NCBI RefSeq assembly: GCF_001662875.1
Contig: NZ_JPVZ01000005.1
Location: 186,001 to 250,000, forward strand
DNA from: Thalassospira tepidiphila MCCC 1A03514
Lineage (GTDB): Bacteria; Pseudomonadota; Alphaproteobacteria; Rhodospirillales; Thalassospiraceae
DNA: 64,000 nucleotides
Direction: 5' to 3'
The position numbers and the translations under genes were made by a program. Below are positions 55,438 to 64,000 of the stretch, piece by piece; positions within the stretch are counted from its first letter, which is position 1, and each line of letters starts with the position of its first letter. The notes under the pieces were generated by a model. It was given only the letters and a program-made list of their open reading frames with translations, did no database searches and was not told where the DNA came from.

Positions 55438-55914
55438 TCAGCCAAAGTCGCGCATCAAACGCGCCTTGTCGCGCTGCCAGTCACGTTCTTTGACCGCTTC
55501 ACGCTTGTCAGCCTTTTTCTTGCCCTCGGCGATGGCCAGTTCAAGTTTCGCTATACCGCGCTCATTGAAATACAGCTTGACCGGAACAAGGGTGAAACCC
55601 TTCTTGTTCAGGGCATCATGCATCTTGGTGATTTCACGCTTATGCAAAAGCAGCTTACGCGGTCGGCGCTCTTCGTGGCCAAACGGCATTTTGCTTTGAT
55701 ATTCAGGGATATAAGCGTTGATCAGCCACACTTCACCGTTCTTCGCTTCGGCATAGGATTCCTGAATATTCCCTTTGCCATCGCGAAGTGATTTGACTTC
55801 GGTACCGCGCAGGGCGATGCCAGCTTCAAACGTTTCCGTCAGGAAAAAGTCAAAGCGGGCCCGCCGGTTCTGCGCGACAATCTTGTTGTTACTTGTTTCT
55901 TTCTTGGGTGCCAT
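55438..55914 (-). CDS. smpB: SsrA-binding protein SmpB
   Basis: 158 residues. Delivers tmRNA to stalled ribosomes. Marks: [64 protein letters not shown] and the Lys/Arg-rich C-terminal tail ([18 protein letters not shown]) that occupies the mRNA channel. It follows dapA by 17 bases. The ssrA RNA gene itself is not in the window. Confidence 0.96.
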   Translation of the reverse strand: MAPKKETSNNKIVAQNRRARFDFFLTETFEAGIALRGTEVKSLRDGKGNIQESYAEAKNGEVWLINAYIPEYQSKMPFGHEERRPRKLLLHKREITKMHDALNKKGFTLVPVKLYFNERGIAKLELAIAEGKKKADKREAVKERDWQRDKARLMRDFG

Positions 55915-55931
55915 AAGACGCTTGTTATCGC

Positions 55932-56813
55932 TTACTGGCCGAGAATACCAGCATTCTTAAGTGCGGCTTCGACCTTGCGTTTGGATTCTTCGGCAATCTC
56001 GACCATAGGCAAACGCATATGGCTGCCACACAGGCCAAGAAGCTCTGCTGCGTATTTCACCGGTCCGGGGCTGGACTCACAGAACATCGCCTTGTGAACC
56101 GGCATCAGTCGATAGTTCAACTCCTGAACTTTCGAAATGTTCCCCGCAGCCCAGGCCGTATGCAGATCCGCACACAGTTTCGGCGCGATGTTCGATGTGA
56201 CGGAAATGCAGCCATGACCACCCTGTGCGAGGAACGGCACAATGGTGCCGTCTTCCCCCGACAACTGGCAGAAATCGGCACCCGCCGCCAGGCGGGTCAA
56301 TGCCGGACGTTCCAGATCGCTGGTCGCATCCTTAACACCGACAATGCGCGGCAATTTGGCCAACTGCGCCATGGTGTCGACATTCATATCAACGATCGAA
56401 CGGCCCGGAATGTTATAAATAATAATCGGGATATCGGTCGCGTCATGAATTGCCTTGTAATGCGCATACAGGCCTTTCTGGGTCGGCTTGTTGTAATACG
56501 GCGTTACCACAAGTGCGGCATCCGCACCGGCATTCTGCGCATGACGGGTCAGCGACACCGCTTCTGCGGTCGAATTCGAACCCGTGCCTGCAATCACAGG
56601 ACCGCGGCCTTTGGCAACTTCAAGTGCCAGTTCGACAACGCGATGATGCTCGGCATGGCTAAGGGTCGGAGATTCACCAGTGGTTCCGACAGGCACAACA
56701 CCTGTCGTGCCCTGTTTAAGCTGCCAATCCACAAAAGACTGGAACGCCTTTTCATCAATCGCACCATCTTGCGTGAATGGTGTGATCAAAGCTGTGATTG
56801 AACCCTTAAACAT
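55932..56813 (-). CDS. dapA: 4-hydroxy-tetrahydrodipicolinate synthase
   Basis: 293 residues. Condenses pyruvate with aspartate semialdehyde, the first committed step to lysine and diaminopimelate. TIM barrel with [32 protein letters not shown] (catalytic Tyr) and the Schiff-base Lys in [12 protein letters not shown]. The ATG at 56813 (MFKGSITAL) has GGAG six bases upstream; a reading starting further upstream would add 63 residues from the intergenic region and is rejected. dapA-smpB is a common alphaproteobacterial pair. Divergent from the lytic transglycosylase gene. Confidence 0.95.
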   Translation of the reverse strand: MFKGSITALITPFTQDGAIDEKAFQSFVDWQLKQGTTGVVPVGTTGESPTLSHAEHHRVVELALEVAKGRGPVIAGTGSNSTAEAVSLTRHAQNAGADAALVVTPYYNKPTQKGLYAHYKAIHDATDIPIIIYNIPGRSIVDMNVDTMAQLAKLPRIVGVKDATSDLERPALTRLAAGADFCQLSGEDGTIVPFLAQGGHGCISVTSNIAPKLCADLHTAWAAGNISKVQELNYRLMPVHKAMFCESSPGPVKYAAELLGLCGSHMRLPMVEIAEESKRKVEAALKNAGILGQ

Positions 56814-57021
56814 AGAGATCTCCAAATTCGGGATATATTGAAAGCGGTCGCGAAAATAGCCGCTGTTGGGGTTTCCCGCAAGCACTGTATCCAATAATCC
56901 GAGCGATCCGGGATCGGGTCTGAAAATTCCCGTCAGGACTGTTTGGCTTTTATCAATTTCGCTGCCATAATGCCCGGCTCGAGAGAGCATTCGTTGCCGC
57001 AAGGCACAAGGGGAACATCAC

Positions 57022-59058
57022 ATGGCGCAAGCGTCTTTCCGCAAGATTTCGATCTGCGCATTGGCACTGGGCTTTTCGATCTTGATACCAGGCAGTTATC
57101 AGGTGCAGGCCGCAACGAATGAAGACAACGTTCTTCAGACGCAGCCGCCCTCGCCGCTGTATTCTGCTGTCAGCCGGGCGCGCCTGAACGCCTTTCTGGA
57201 CGCGGTTGAAGATGGCAAGACCGACATTTTCGAACAACTCCTGACTAATTTTGATGATCCCCTGCTGCAAAAGGCAGCGGAATGGATGCTGCTGACCGCC
57301 CCCAATTCCGGGCACAGCTTCGAAGAAATCACCGCCTTCATCGATGCCCATCCGAAATGGCCCAATCAGGCGCTGCTAAGACAGCGCGCCGAAGAAGCCA
57401 TGACCGATGCCGTGCCCGATGAAGAAATCCTTGCATGGTTCAAACGATCCGCCCCGGTGACGGCTGATGGCGCAACCCGCCAGATCAAGGCGTTGCTGGG
57501 TGCCGGACAGGAATCGGCGGCCATCGCACTGGTCCGTAACAGCTGGATTAACGAGAATTTCGGCAGCGGCCAGGAACGCCGCTTCCTTGATCGCTACGGC
57601 CAGTACATTGATCAGGAAACCCACCAACAGCGCCTTGATCGCCTGTTATGGGAAGGTCGCCTGACGACTGCCGCACGCATGATGAAATATGTCAGCGACG
57701 ATTACCGTCGCCTGGCCGAGGCCCGCGCCGCCCTTCGCGCCATGAGTGGCGGTGTTGACGGTGCGATCAATCGTGTTCCGGAAAAATACCGCGACGATCC
57801 CGGCCTGATTTACGAACGTGTGCGCTGGCGCCGCAAGAAGGACCGCGATCAGGATGCGCGTGATCTTCTGCTCTCGCAGGCTAATGACCTCGCCTATATC
57901 TCGATCCGGCCGCAATACTGGTGGCTGGAAAAGGCCATTCTGGCCCGCCGCGCCCTGCAAAAGGGCCATATCACAGATGCCTACCGTCTGGTCGCCAACC
58001 ATGGGCAGGTTGATCCGGGCGATATCGCCGAGGCAGAATGGTATGCCGGTTGGATCGCGCTTGAATTTTTGGGCGATGCCGACATCGCGCTGACCCATTT
58101 CCAGAACCTTTATGATGTCGTTCAATATCCAATCAGCCTGTCGCGCGGCTCTTACTGGGCCGGGCGCGCCAACGAGGCGCTTGGCGATCAGAAACGCGCC
58201 AAGGAATGGTACGCAATCGCGGCTGAACATGCCCATACCTTCTATGGGCAGCTTGCCATCGACAAACTGGGCAGCAAGCCATCCTATTCGGTTGAACAAC
58301 CGGTCCCGACCGCCGAACAACGCGCAGAATTCGAAGCACAGGAACTGACCCAGGTCGTTCGCAAGCTTGGCGCAATGGGCCTTGGCAACATCATTCGCCC
58401 TTTCATCATGGCACTGGTTTACGAACATGATGAACCGGAATACCTCGCCATGGCGACCGATCTGGCGCGCGAATATGGCCGCACCGATCTGGGCATTCTT
58501 GCCGCCAAGCGCAGCATCCGGACTGGCAGCGGTTATCTTGATGCCGCCTACCCGATCCATGAACAGGTTCCGCTGGGCCGTGCCCCGGATCCGGCACTGG
58601 TCCATGCGATCATGCGTCAGGAAAGCCTGTTTAATCCGCAGGCGGTCTCGTCTGCTGGCGCACGTGGTCTGATGCAGTTGATGCCCGCCACGGCAAAACG
58701 TATGGCACAGTCGCTCAAGCTTGATTACGACACCGATCGCCTGATCGAGGATCCGTCCTTCAACATCGCAGTTGGCCGCGCGTATCTCAGCCGCCTTCTT
58801 GATCGTTGGGATGGCCAGGAAGTCCTGACGATTGCCAGTTACAATGCCGGGCCGACCCGTGTGCGCCAATGGATCAACGAATATGGCGATCCGCGTGACC
58901 CGGATGTCGATCTGGTCGACTGGATCGAAATGATCCCCTATAGCGAAACCCGAAATTACGTTCAGCGTGTGATGGAAGGAACTTATGTCTATCGCCGGCG
59001 TTTTGCCCGGGACGAGATCGCAATGGGCCAAAGCGACGCAGCACAGGATACCGAATAA
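57022..59058 (+). CDS. soluble lytic murein transglycosylase
   Basis: 678 residues, periplasmic. A signal peptide (cleavage near VQA before ATNED, residue 30) is followed by a long alpha-superhelical U/L-like region (about 40-500) and a C-terminal SLT domain with catalytic Glu534 in AIMRQESLFNPQAV, GARGLMQLMPATA and IASYNAGPTRVRQW. It cleaves peptidoglycan glycan strands to give 1,6-anhydro products. GGGG lies 10 bases before the ATG. Family 1A enzyme by organisation; about 645 residues in E. coli Slt70. Confidence 0.94.
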   Translation: MAQASFRKISICALALGFSILIPGSYQVQAATNEDNVLQTQPPSPLYSAVSRARLNAFLDAVEDGKTDIFEQLLTNFDDPLLQKAAEWMLLTAPNSGHSFEEITAFIDAHPKWPNQALLRQRAEEAMTDAVPDEEILAWFKRSAPVTADGATRQIKALLGAGQESAAIALVRNSWINENFGSGQERRFLDRYGQYIDQETHQQRLDRLLWEGRLTTAARMMKYVSDDYRRLAEARAALRAMSGGVDGAINRVPEKYRDDPGLIYERVRWRRKKDRDQDARDLLLSQANDLAYISIRPQYWWLEKAILARRALQKGHITDAYRLVANHGQVDPGDIAEAEWYAGWIALEFLGDADIALTHFQNLYDVVQYPISLSRGSYWAGRANEALGDQKRAKEWYAIAAEHAHTFYGQLAIDKLGSKPSYSVEQPVPTAEQRAEFEAQELTQVVRKLGAMGLGNIIRPFIMALVYEHDEPEYLAMATDLAREYGRTDLGILAAKRSIRTGSGYLDAAYPIHEQVPLGRAPDPALVHAIMRQESLFNPQAVSSAGARGLMQLMPATAKRMAQSLKLDYDTDRLIEDPSFNIAVGRAYLSRLLDRWDGQEVLTIASYNAGPTRVRQWINEYGDPRDPDVDLVDWIEMIPYSETRNYVQRVMEGTYVYRRRFARDEIAMGQSDAAQDTE

Positions 59059-59152
59059 GGACAGTCGGGGGTCTCTTCCGCCTGTCCTGATTTGTGCCTG
59101 CGCGCAATTGCCCATATTTGATCAACACTGCTTGTCAGAAGAGGTCAGCAAT

Positions 59153-59851
59153 ATGTCCGATAACGCACTGTCTTCCTGCCGTGCTTTTGTTTTCGATGCC
59201 TATGGCACCCTGTTTGATGTCGGCTCCGCCGTCGCAAAACTACGCGACAACGTCGGCGACGAGGCAGACCGCCTTTCATCCCTCTGGCGACAAAAGCAAC
59301 TTGAATATACCTGGCTGCGCAGTCTGATGGGGGACTTTGCCGATTTCTGGACTGTAACCGGTGATGCGCTGGATTATGCGCTTGATCAGATTGGCAAAAA
59401 GGATCCGGTTCTGCGTGCCAAGCTGATGGAAACCTATCTGTCGCTTGATACCTTCCCGGAAGTGGTCGAAACGCTGAAAACGCTTAAAAGTCAGGGCCAC
59501 AAGCTTGCCATCCTCTCAAACGGTGCCAAGCATATGCTGATCTCGGCAGCCAAATCGTCGGGCATTCTGTCGCTGTTTGATCAGATCATCTGTGTTGACG
59601 ATCTTAAAACCTACAAGCCGCACCCGGATGTTTATCAGCTTGCCGTCGACAAGCTTGAAGTCGAACCGGCCGAGATTTCATTCCAGTCTTCGAACGGCTG
59701 GGATATTGCCGGGGCCGGACATTTCGGTTTCCGCACCGCCTGGATCAATCGCGCGCATAGCCCGGCCGAACGCCTGTCGCATACCGCCGATGTGGTGCTG
59801 AACGGCCTTGATGAGTTGCTGCCACTGGTTGGCGAACCGCAAAAGGCATAA
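59153..59851 (+). CDS. haloacid dehalogenase, type II
   Basis: 232 residues, HAD fold. Motif I AFVFDAYGTLFDVGS (nucleophile Asp), the dehalogenase-specific helix WRQKQLEYTWLRSLMG with its Arg/Tyr/Trp set, LAILSNGAKHML, DDLKTYKPHPDVYQLA and SSNGWDIAGAGHFGF. These match L-2-haloacid dehalogenases closely, so hydrolysis of short 2-haloalkanoates to hydroxy acids is the likely activity. AGAGG lies eight bases before the ATG at 59153; longer readings overlap the transglycosylase gene. Ninety-four bases after that gene's stop. Confidence 0.92.
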   Translation: MSDNALSSCRAFVFDAYGTLFDVGSAVAKLRDNVGDEADRLSSLWRQKQLEYTWLRSLMGDFADFWTVTGDALDYALDQIGKKDPVLRAKLMETYLSLDTFPEVVETLKTLKSQGHKLAILSNGAKHMLISAAKSSGILSLFDQIICVDDLKTYKPHPDVYQLAVDKLEVEPAEISFQSSNGWDIAGAGHFGFRTAWINRAHSPAERLSHTADVVLNGLDELLPLVGEPQKA

Positions 59852-59882
59852 CGCCGGGCAGCTCCAATCACGCCCAAACATG

Positions 59883-59921
59883 AAAAAGGCAGGCCCGAAA
59901 CCGGTGCCTGCCTTTTTTCTT
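59883..59921 (+). terminator. terminator after the haloacid dehalogenase gene
   Basis: AAAAAGGCAGGC and GCCTGCCTTTTTT around an 11-base loop containing a second small CCG/CGG stem; T tract on the plus strand. Located 31 bases past the stop. Confidence 0.88.
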
Positions 59922-59986
59922 TGCTGCCGGTTTTGCGCATGGCCGGACCCGCCACCTAAAAACCGCAACAGAAATCACTTAAGTGA

Positions 59987-60442
59987 CTATTTGTTTTCTT
60001 TCTTCACGTTGGCAGCAACCACCTGCCCCGCCTGGATCACCGTCAGGCCGCCTTCGTCGGCAGCGCTTTCGATGCGGCGGCAATGGCCCTCGATATGGGC
60101 ACCCGGCTCGATGGAAAGGCTTTCGTGAAGAATATCACCGATCATGCGGGCGGTATCGGAAAGGGAAACGTCCTTTGCCCGGACCTGACCGATAACAGTG
60201 CCGCAAATGCGGATTTTGTCGGCAACGATTTCGCCGCGGACTTCGCCGCTTTGACCGATTGTCAGGGTTCGTGTGCGAATATCGCCATTGATCGAACCAT
60301 CAACCTGAACATCGGATTCCGAAATCAGATCACCCGTCACACGAAGATCGGCATTGATGACCGACAGGCCACCCTTTTTCTCGGCGCCGTGTGAACCACT
60401 TTTATTCGTTGTTTGTGTCGTCTTGCTCGCTTTTGAAAACAT
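59987..60442 (-). CDS. bactofilin
   Basis: 151 residues. Polymer-forming cytoskeletal protein made of right-handed beta-helix repeats: LSVINADLRVTGDLISE, VQVDGSINGDIRTRTLTIG, GEVRGEIVADKIRICG and VIGQVRAKDVSLS, with short disordered ends. Bactofilins localise cell wall enzymes. The gene overlaps the end of the M23 peptidase gene by 41 bases in another frame, so the two are almost certainly co-expressed; this bactofilin/LytM pairing is known from cell-shape modules in other bacteria. Start at 60442 (MFSKASK); GAGG lies nine bases upstream. Confidence 0.93.
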   Translation of the reverse strand: MFSKASKTTQTTNKSGSHGAEKKGGLSVINADLRVTGDLISESDVQVDGSINGDIRTRTLTIGQSGEVRGEIVADKIRICGTVIGQVRAKDVSLSDTARMIGDILHESLSIEPGAHIEGHCRRIESAADEGGLTVIQAGQVVAANVKKENK

Positions 60443-61727
60443 AACGTCCCGCCTCAATAAATTTTACAGGATTGACCGGCTTATTATTGACCAGAACTTC
60501 ATAATGCACATGGCTACCGGTACTGCGGCCCGTGCTTCCCATCAAGGCGATATGGTCCTGGTACTGCACTTCGTCGCCCTTCTTTACGAGGACCTTGTAT
60601 AGGTGGCCATAACGGGTTCGAATACCGTTTCCGTGATCAACTTCGACCATCTTCCCGTATTTGCCACTCCATCCCGCATGCACCACTTTGCCCGGTGCGG
60701 TTGCAAGAATTGGTGTCTTGATCGGTCCGGCAAGATCAACACCGGAATGAAAAGCCCAGCGACCATTGATCGGGTCTTTTCGTTTACCGAACGAGCTCGA
60801 TAGATAGTATTTCGCCGCCGGTTCCCCGATAGGCGTCTTCTTGATCCTGTCATGCAGGTTGGCAAGGTGATCCATACGATCATTCAGCGCCAACGCCGTA
60901 TTGACAAATTCCTCGTCCTGCGGGTGTTCGGGCTCAAATGCTACGAACGGACCACCAACACCGGGCTGCTGCGGCTTCATCGGCGGCAGAACAAATGTTT
61001 CCGGCTGCAGGCCGGTCATTTCAAGCACATTCTCAAGTTCGAGAATGGTGTTATCTGCCGTCTGGGCCACCCGCTGCATGGCTTGCTGCTGGATCGAGTG
61101 CAAATCAGCAATACGCTGACGCGCTTCGCTCAGTTCACCCTGAAGCTTTTTGGACCGCTGCAAAGCCTGATCACGTTCACGCATCACACGCGACATGACG
61201 GTTTCAACCGTTTCCAACTCATCGCGCAGCGCAAGGTTACGGTTGGTGATCCCGTCAATCTGCCCCTGCAACGCATTCATCTGGTTATCCATCGACGTGC
61301 GAAGCGATGAAATCCGGACTTTCTCCTTCTCGCTATCAGCAAGCTTGGAGGTATAATCCTGTACCCGCGCCTGAAGCTGCAGGTTCTTTTCCGCCATCGA
61401 CAACAGATTACGATGGGTATCTTCCATCTGGGATGTAATCTCGCCAAAACGGCGCTGACTTTCGGTAACCCGGGCGATCAGACGGTTGTACGATAGCTCG
61501 CTTCTGAAAAGCTGCTCTTCACGCATTGTAAGGCGCTGATCTAGGTACCAGCTATAACCTGTAACGCCGACCGTCCAGGTTATGGCTGCTGCCCCGAATG
61601 AGGCCAGTGCGACCTGCGCGTATTTTCCAAGCCGAAGCTGGTAAACGGAATCATTGGAACGGATAAGCAACTGCCGATCCGGAAACCATTTATCCACCAA
61701 CCGACGAATGCGTTCAAACGCCGACAT
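60402..61727 (-). CDS. membrane-anchored M23 family metallopeptidase
   Basis: 441 residues. A cytoplasmic N-terminus of about 38 residues, one membrane helix (about 39-62), a long coiled coil (about 70-235, many Gln/Glu/Leu heptads), a Pro-rich linker and a C-terminal LytM domain (about 310-430). Zinc ligands are in WAFHSGVDLAGP (His and Asp) and GSHVHYEV (His), and the SSFGKRKDP entry motif is present, so the peptidase is probably active on peptidoglycan peptides. It precedes and overlaps the bactofilin gene. Recruitment of this enzyme to the bactofilin polymer through its cytosolic tail is inference from other species. Confidence 0.93.
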   Translation of the reverse strand: MSAFERIRRLVDKWFPDRQLLIRSNDSVYQLRLGKYAQVALASFGAAAITWTVGVTGYSWYLDQRLTMREEQLFRSELSYNRLIARVTESQRRFGEITSQMEDTHRNLLSMAEKNLQLQARVQDYTSKLADSEKEKVRISSLRTSMDNQMNALQGQIDGITNRNLALRDELETVETVMSRVMRERDQALQRSKKLQGELSEARQRIADLHSIQQQAMQRVAQTADNTILELENVLEMTGLQPETFVLPPMKPQQPGVGGPFVAFEPEHPQDEEFVNTALALNDRMDHLANLHDRIKKTPIGEPAAKYYLSSSFGKRKDPINGRWAFHSGVDLAGPIKTPILATAPGKVVHAGWSGKYGKMVEVDHGNGIRTRYGHLYKVLVKKGDEVQYQDHIALMGSTGRSTGSHVHYEVLVNNKPVNPVKFIEAGRYVFKSEQDDTNNE

Positions 61728-61934
61728 ATTCAGTGTCTAACCCCTAGTTGCCCGTATGCACGCCCGGTTACCCCGGTTATGCAGAGTTTCTTTGACCCCG
61801 CCTGAGACATTTTCGCCTTTTCTTTACGCTACCTGTAACTCGGCTAGCAAGCAAGCCCGTTAACACATCCTTAATCGCAAAATTTTCACCTTCTGCTCAT
61901 ATGCTGTGTTACCTATGGCCATCTTCCACATCAT
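61728..61934. promoter_or_regulatory. divergent intergenic region of the M23 gene and pgpA
   Basis: 207 bases with no coding sequence. It must contain promoters for both genes. GTTAACACATCCTTAA and a short AT-rich patch near 61870 are the only features I notice; I cannot assign hexamers. Confidence 0.35.
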
Positions 61935-62432
61935 ATGCGTTTGCTGAGAATGGCGTTTTCCCGATTTATGATCACCTTTGCCGCAACCTGGTTTTATAGC
62001 GGCAAAAGCCCGAAGGCACCCGGCACGGCCGGATCGTTCGCCGCCCTGCCCTTTGGCTGGTTGATCTGGGCCTATGGCGGGAATACGGCATTGATCATCG
62101 CCAGCATCGCCGTTTTTGCCATCGGCATCTGGGTCGCCCATCTTTACAGCAACATGCTGGGCATCCATGACGCCGGCGAGATCGTCATTGACGAAGTGGT
62201 CGGTCAATGGATGTGTCTGCTTGTCGTGCCGCTTGGCGCGGTCTGGATGGATGCTGTGTGGCTGTTGATTGCCTTTTTGGCATTCCGCATATTTGACGTC
62301 ATCAAGCCTTGGCCGATACGCTGGGTTGACCGGCGCGTGGGCGGCGGGTTTGGCATCATGTTTGATGATGTCCTGGCCGGCGTTTTTGCCATGATTGCGC
62401 TTGTCGGCGTTGTTTACCTGACTGGCACCTGA
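61935..62432 (+). CDS. pgpA: phosphatidylglycerophosphatase A
   Basis: 165 residues, about four membrane helices. Dephosphorylates phosphatidylglycerol phosphate. Family marks: KSPKAPGTAGSFAALPFGWL, IHDAGEIVIDEVVGQWMCLL and FRIFDVIKPWPIRWVDRRVGGGFGIMFDD (parts), with the acidic residues of DEVVGQ and FDDVLAG as metal ligands. No Shine-Dalgarno sequence precedes the ATG at 61935, so a downstream ATG at 61953 is possible. The next gene starts 13-16 bases after its stop. Confidence 0.92.
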   Translation: MRLLRMAFSRFMITFAATWFYSGKSPKAPGTAGSFAALPFGWLIWAYGGNTALIIASIAVFAIGIWVAHLYSNMLGIHDAGEIVIDEVVGQWMCLLVVPLGAVWMDAVWLLIAFLAFRIFDVIKPWPIRWVDRRVGGGFGIMFDDVLAGVFAMIALVGVVYLTGT

Positions 62433-62448
62433 TGGACGAAAGATCGTG

Positions 62449-62952
62449 ATGATGAATGACCCTGATCTTCTAAATGCGGCAAGTGCCCTGATCGCGCGCT
62501 GCAAGGCCAAGGGCGAAATGATTGCCACGGCCGAATCCTGTACTGGTGGTCTGATCACCGGCACCCTGACCGGCGTTGATGGCAGCTCATCGGTGGTCGA
62601 TTGCGGCTTTGTCACCTATTCGAACGAGGCCAAAAACAGCCTGATTGGCGTTGGCAATGACTTGCTCGCCGAACATGGCGCGGTATCGGAACAGGTTGCG
62701 CGTGCCATGTGCGAAGGTGCGCTTGATCGTGCACCCAATGCCACCATCGCCGTTTCGGTTACCGGCATTGCCGGTCCGGGCGGCGGAACCGACACCAAAC
62801 CGGTCGGGCTTGTTCATTTTGGCTGTGCCGCCAAGGGCCGTGAAACCATCACGACCCACACGGTCTTTCCGGGCGATCGCCATACCGTGCGCAAGGCAAC
62901 AGTCCTTAAGGCCTTTGCCCTGATCGAAGAAATGCTGGATCGCAAGGACTAG
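62449..62952 (+). CDS. CinA C-terminal domain amidase (nicotinamide-nucleotide amidohydrolase family)
   Basis: 167 residues, the stand-alone PncC-type domain without the N-terminal CinA part. Motifs: IATAESCTGGLITGTLTGV at the N-terminus (nucleophilic Ser/Cys region), FVTYSNEAKNSLIGV, GAVSEQVARAMCEGA and SVTGIAGPGGGTDTKPVGLV. It recycles nicotinamide mononucleotide to the nicotinate form in characterised homologues. The start could be the GTG at 62446 or either of two following ATGs; I took the first ATG. It follows pgpA closely, a common alphaproteobacterial order. Confidence 0.9.
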   Translation: MMNDPDLLNAASALIARCKAKGEMIATAESCTGGLITGTLTGVDGSSSVVDCGFVTYSNEAKNSLIGVGNDLLAEHGAVSEQVARAMCEGALDRAPNATIAVSVTGIAGPGGGTDTKPVGLVHFGCAAKGRETITTHTVFPGDRHTVRKATVLKAFALIEEMLDRKD

Positions 62953-62955
62953 GAA

Positions 62956-63420
62956 TCAGGCCTGATTTTCCGATGTCGGCAAGTTCGGCTCGCCATACAC
63001 TTCGCGCGCACGGGTTTCAAACGCACCCACCATCATCTTGACCGCTTCGTTAAACACAACGCCGATCATTTTCTGCAGAAGTGCTGACCGAAACTCGAAA
63101 TCGACAAAGAAATCAAGCGACGTGCCGCCGTCTTCGTCCTCTTCAAATACCCAGTGATTGTTAAGGTACTTGAACGGCCCTTGCAGATATTCAACATCGA
63201 CCCGGTCCGGGCGCTGCAAGGTGACTTTCGATGTGTATTTTTCACGAAACATCTTAAAGCCGATCACAAGATCCGCCTTAAGCACATTGCCTTCACGCTT
63301 GCGCACCCGCGATGCGACACACCACGGAAGGAACTCCGAATAGGAATCGATATCCGCGACAAGATCAAAGAGTTGTTCCGGCGTATAGGGCAGTTTCCTG
63401 CGCTCTGCATGCGTCGGCAC
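62956..63420 (-). CDS. RatA/Coq10-type START domain protein
   Basis: 154 residues. The polyketide cyclase/START fold is marked by LPYTPEQLFDLVADIDSYSE, FLPWCVASRV, a central LVIGFKMFREKYTS and the C-terminal LLQKMIGVVFNEAVKMMVGAFETRA helix. Homologues include the RatA toxin (ribosome association) and Coq10 (ubiquinone chaperone); in alphaproteobacteria downstream of lipA the Coq10-like role is usually assumed. I cannot decide between them. It starts 49 bases after the lipA stop, and its stop is four bases from the convergent CinA-domain gene. Confidence 0.9.
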   Translation of the reverse strand: MPTHAERRKLPYTPEQLFDLVADIDSYSEFLPWCVASRVRKREGNVLKADLVIGFKMFREKYTSKVTLQRPDRVDVEYLQGPFKYLNNHWVFEEDEDGGTSLDFFVDFEFRSALLQKMIGVVFNEAVKMMVGAFETRAREVYGEPNLPTSENQA

Positions 63421-63469
63421 GCGATATCTCCCTTGATCGTCGTGGTCTGTGGCTAAACGGGTGAAAGGA

Positions 63470-64000
63470 TTACTGTGCCGCCGTTACGGTCTGTTCCGCC
63501 TTGGCTTTGGCAGCATCGGCAGCAGCCAGCTTCTTCTCGCGCGCTTCACGAAGCTGCTCGAAGTCGCGGTCCGCGTGATAGCTCGACCGTGTTAGCGGCG
63601 TTGCCGACACCATCAAGAAGCCCTTGCCACGTGCCATCGATGCATATTCGTTGAATTCATCAGGTGTCACAAACTTGTGGACCGGCTCGTGCTTAAGGGT
63701 CGGCTGCAGATACTGGCCAATCGTCAGGAAGTCGACATCGGCCACACGCAGGTCATCCATTACCTGTGCCAGTTCCTTGCGTTCCTCACCCAGACCAACC
63801 ATCAGGCCAGATTTGGTAAAGATCGTCGGGTCAATCTGTTTGACGCGATCAAGAATACGCAGCGACTGGTAATAGCGCGCACCCGGACGGATATTGGTAT
63901 AGAGCCTGGGAACGGTTTCAAGATTGTGGTTGAACACGTCCGGACGGGCCTTGGCAACGATTTCAACCGCACCCGGCTTGTCACGGAAGTCCGGCGTCAG
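63470..64000 (-). CDS. lipA: lipoyl synthase, 3' part
   Basis: The last 176 codons are in the window; the N-terminal half with the radical-SAM CxxxCxxC cluster lies beyond the right edge. Visible family segments are [54 protein letters not shown] and the third-cluster Ser in [10 protein letters not shown]. It inserts sulfur into octanoylated lipoyl domains. The C-terminus ends in an Ala/Lys-rich tail. The frame stays open to the window edge. Confidence 0.95.
   Translation of the reverse strand: MTPDFRDKPGAVEIVAKARPDVFNHNLETVPRLYTNIRPGARYYQSLRILDRVKQIDPTIFTKSGLMVGLGEERKELAQVMDDLRVADVDFLTIGQYLQPTLKHEPVHKFVTPDEFNEYASMARGKGFLMVSATPLTRSSYHADRDFEQLREAREKKLAAADAAKAKAEQTVTAAQ

Noticed and set aside
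57646-59115. A 489-codon open frame antisense to the lytic transglycosylase gene
   Set aside because: Composition is typical of a shadow frame, no domain is visible, and the plus strand encodes an intact SLT domain.

Overview
The window looks like ordinary chromosomal core sequence from a free-living, motile alphaproteobacterium. Moderate GC, a Ros/MucR regulator, a Bpt-type aminoacyl-tRNA-protein transferase, an alphaproteobacterial rpoZ-spoT pair, a cytochrome bc1 assembly chaperone next to bamE, and TRAP and Liv transporters all fit Rhodospirillales. A Thalassospira-like marine genus is my best guess, from general familiarity rather than a search. I see no tRNA, rRNA, CRISPR array, insertion sequence or prophage. 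Almost every base is assigned to a gene, and most intergenic gaps are under 250 bases.

Layout. 1-1.9 kb: DUF177 and bc1-chaperone genes divergent from bamE. 1.9-9.0 kb: one long minus-strand run rpiB-glyA-nrdR-ribD-ribE-ribBX-ribH-nusB-thiL, which joins riboflavin synthesis to one-carbon and transcription functions. 9.5 kb: mucR with a bidirectional terminator. 10-15.8 kb: a branched-chain amino acid ABC transporter, livHMGF, a small membrane protein and livK. 16.1-19.6 kb: a valine/isobutyryl-CoA catabolic operon, divergent from a metY-type sulfhydrylase. 21.3-24.3 kb: DeoR regulator, MFS transporter, hemB. 24.4-32.9 kb: HAD protein, a 52-residue DUF1127 gene, malonyl-CoA synthetase, ornithine/lysine decarboxylase, aldehyde dehydrogenase, threonine ammonia-lyase and a flavin reductase. 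33.1-35.9 kb: motAB and bpt. 36.0-39.2 kb: a TakP-like TRAP system whose binding-protein gene faces its membrane genes.

39.4-50.7 kb is a minus-strand housekeeping block: folK, rpoZ, spoT, DUF2062, pdxJ, acpS, lepB, rnc, era, two tiny membrane proteins, recO and parC. 50.9-54.1 kb holds a NYN protein, family 5 uracil-DNA glycosylase and recQ. 54.1-64 kb holds an exported glutathione peroxidase with a molybdopterin oxidoreductase, smpB and dapA, a lytic transglycosylase, a haloacid dehalogenase, an overlapping bactofilin/M23 peptidase pair, pgpA, a CinA-type amidase, a RatA-type protein and the 3' part of lipA.

The most interesting signals are small: a RibBA-type protein whose GTP cyclohydrolase II half has lost its zinc cysteines (RibBX type), a MucR zinc finger lacking its distal histidines, a 34-codon Ile-containing leader ORF with hairpins upstream of the threonine ammonia-lyase gene, GGTA-N6-TACC dyads in three intergenic regions next to catabolic genes, and a stack of perfect hairpins between the Liv membrane genes and livK. 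I did not find a convincing wholly new multi-gene system. Start codons were moved to internal positions where a Shine-Dalgarno sequence or family conservation argued for it.
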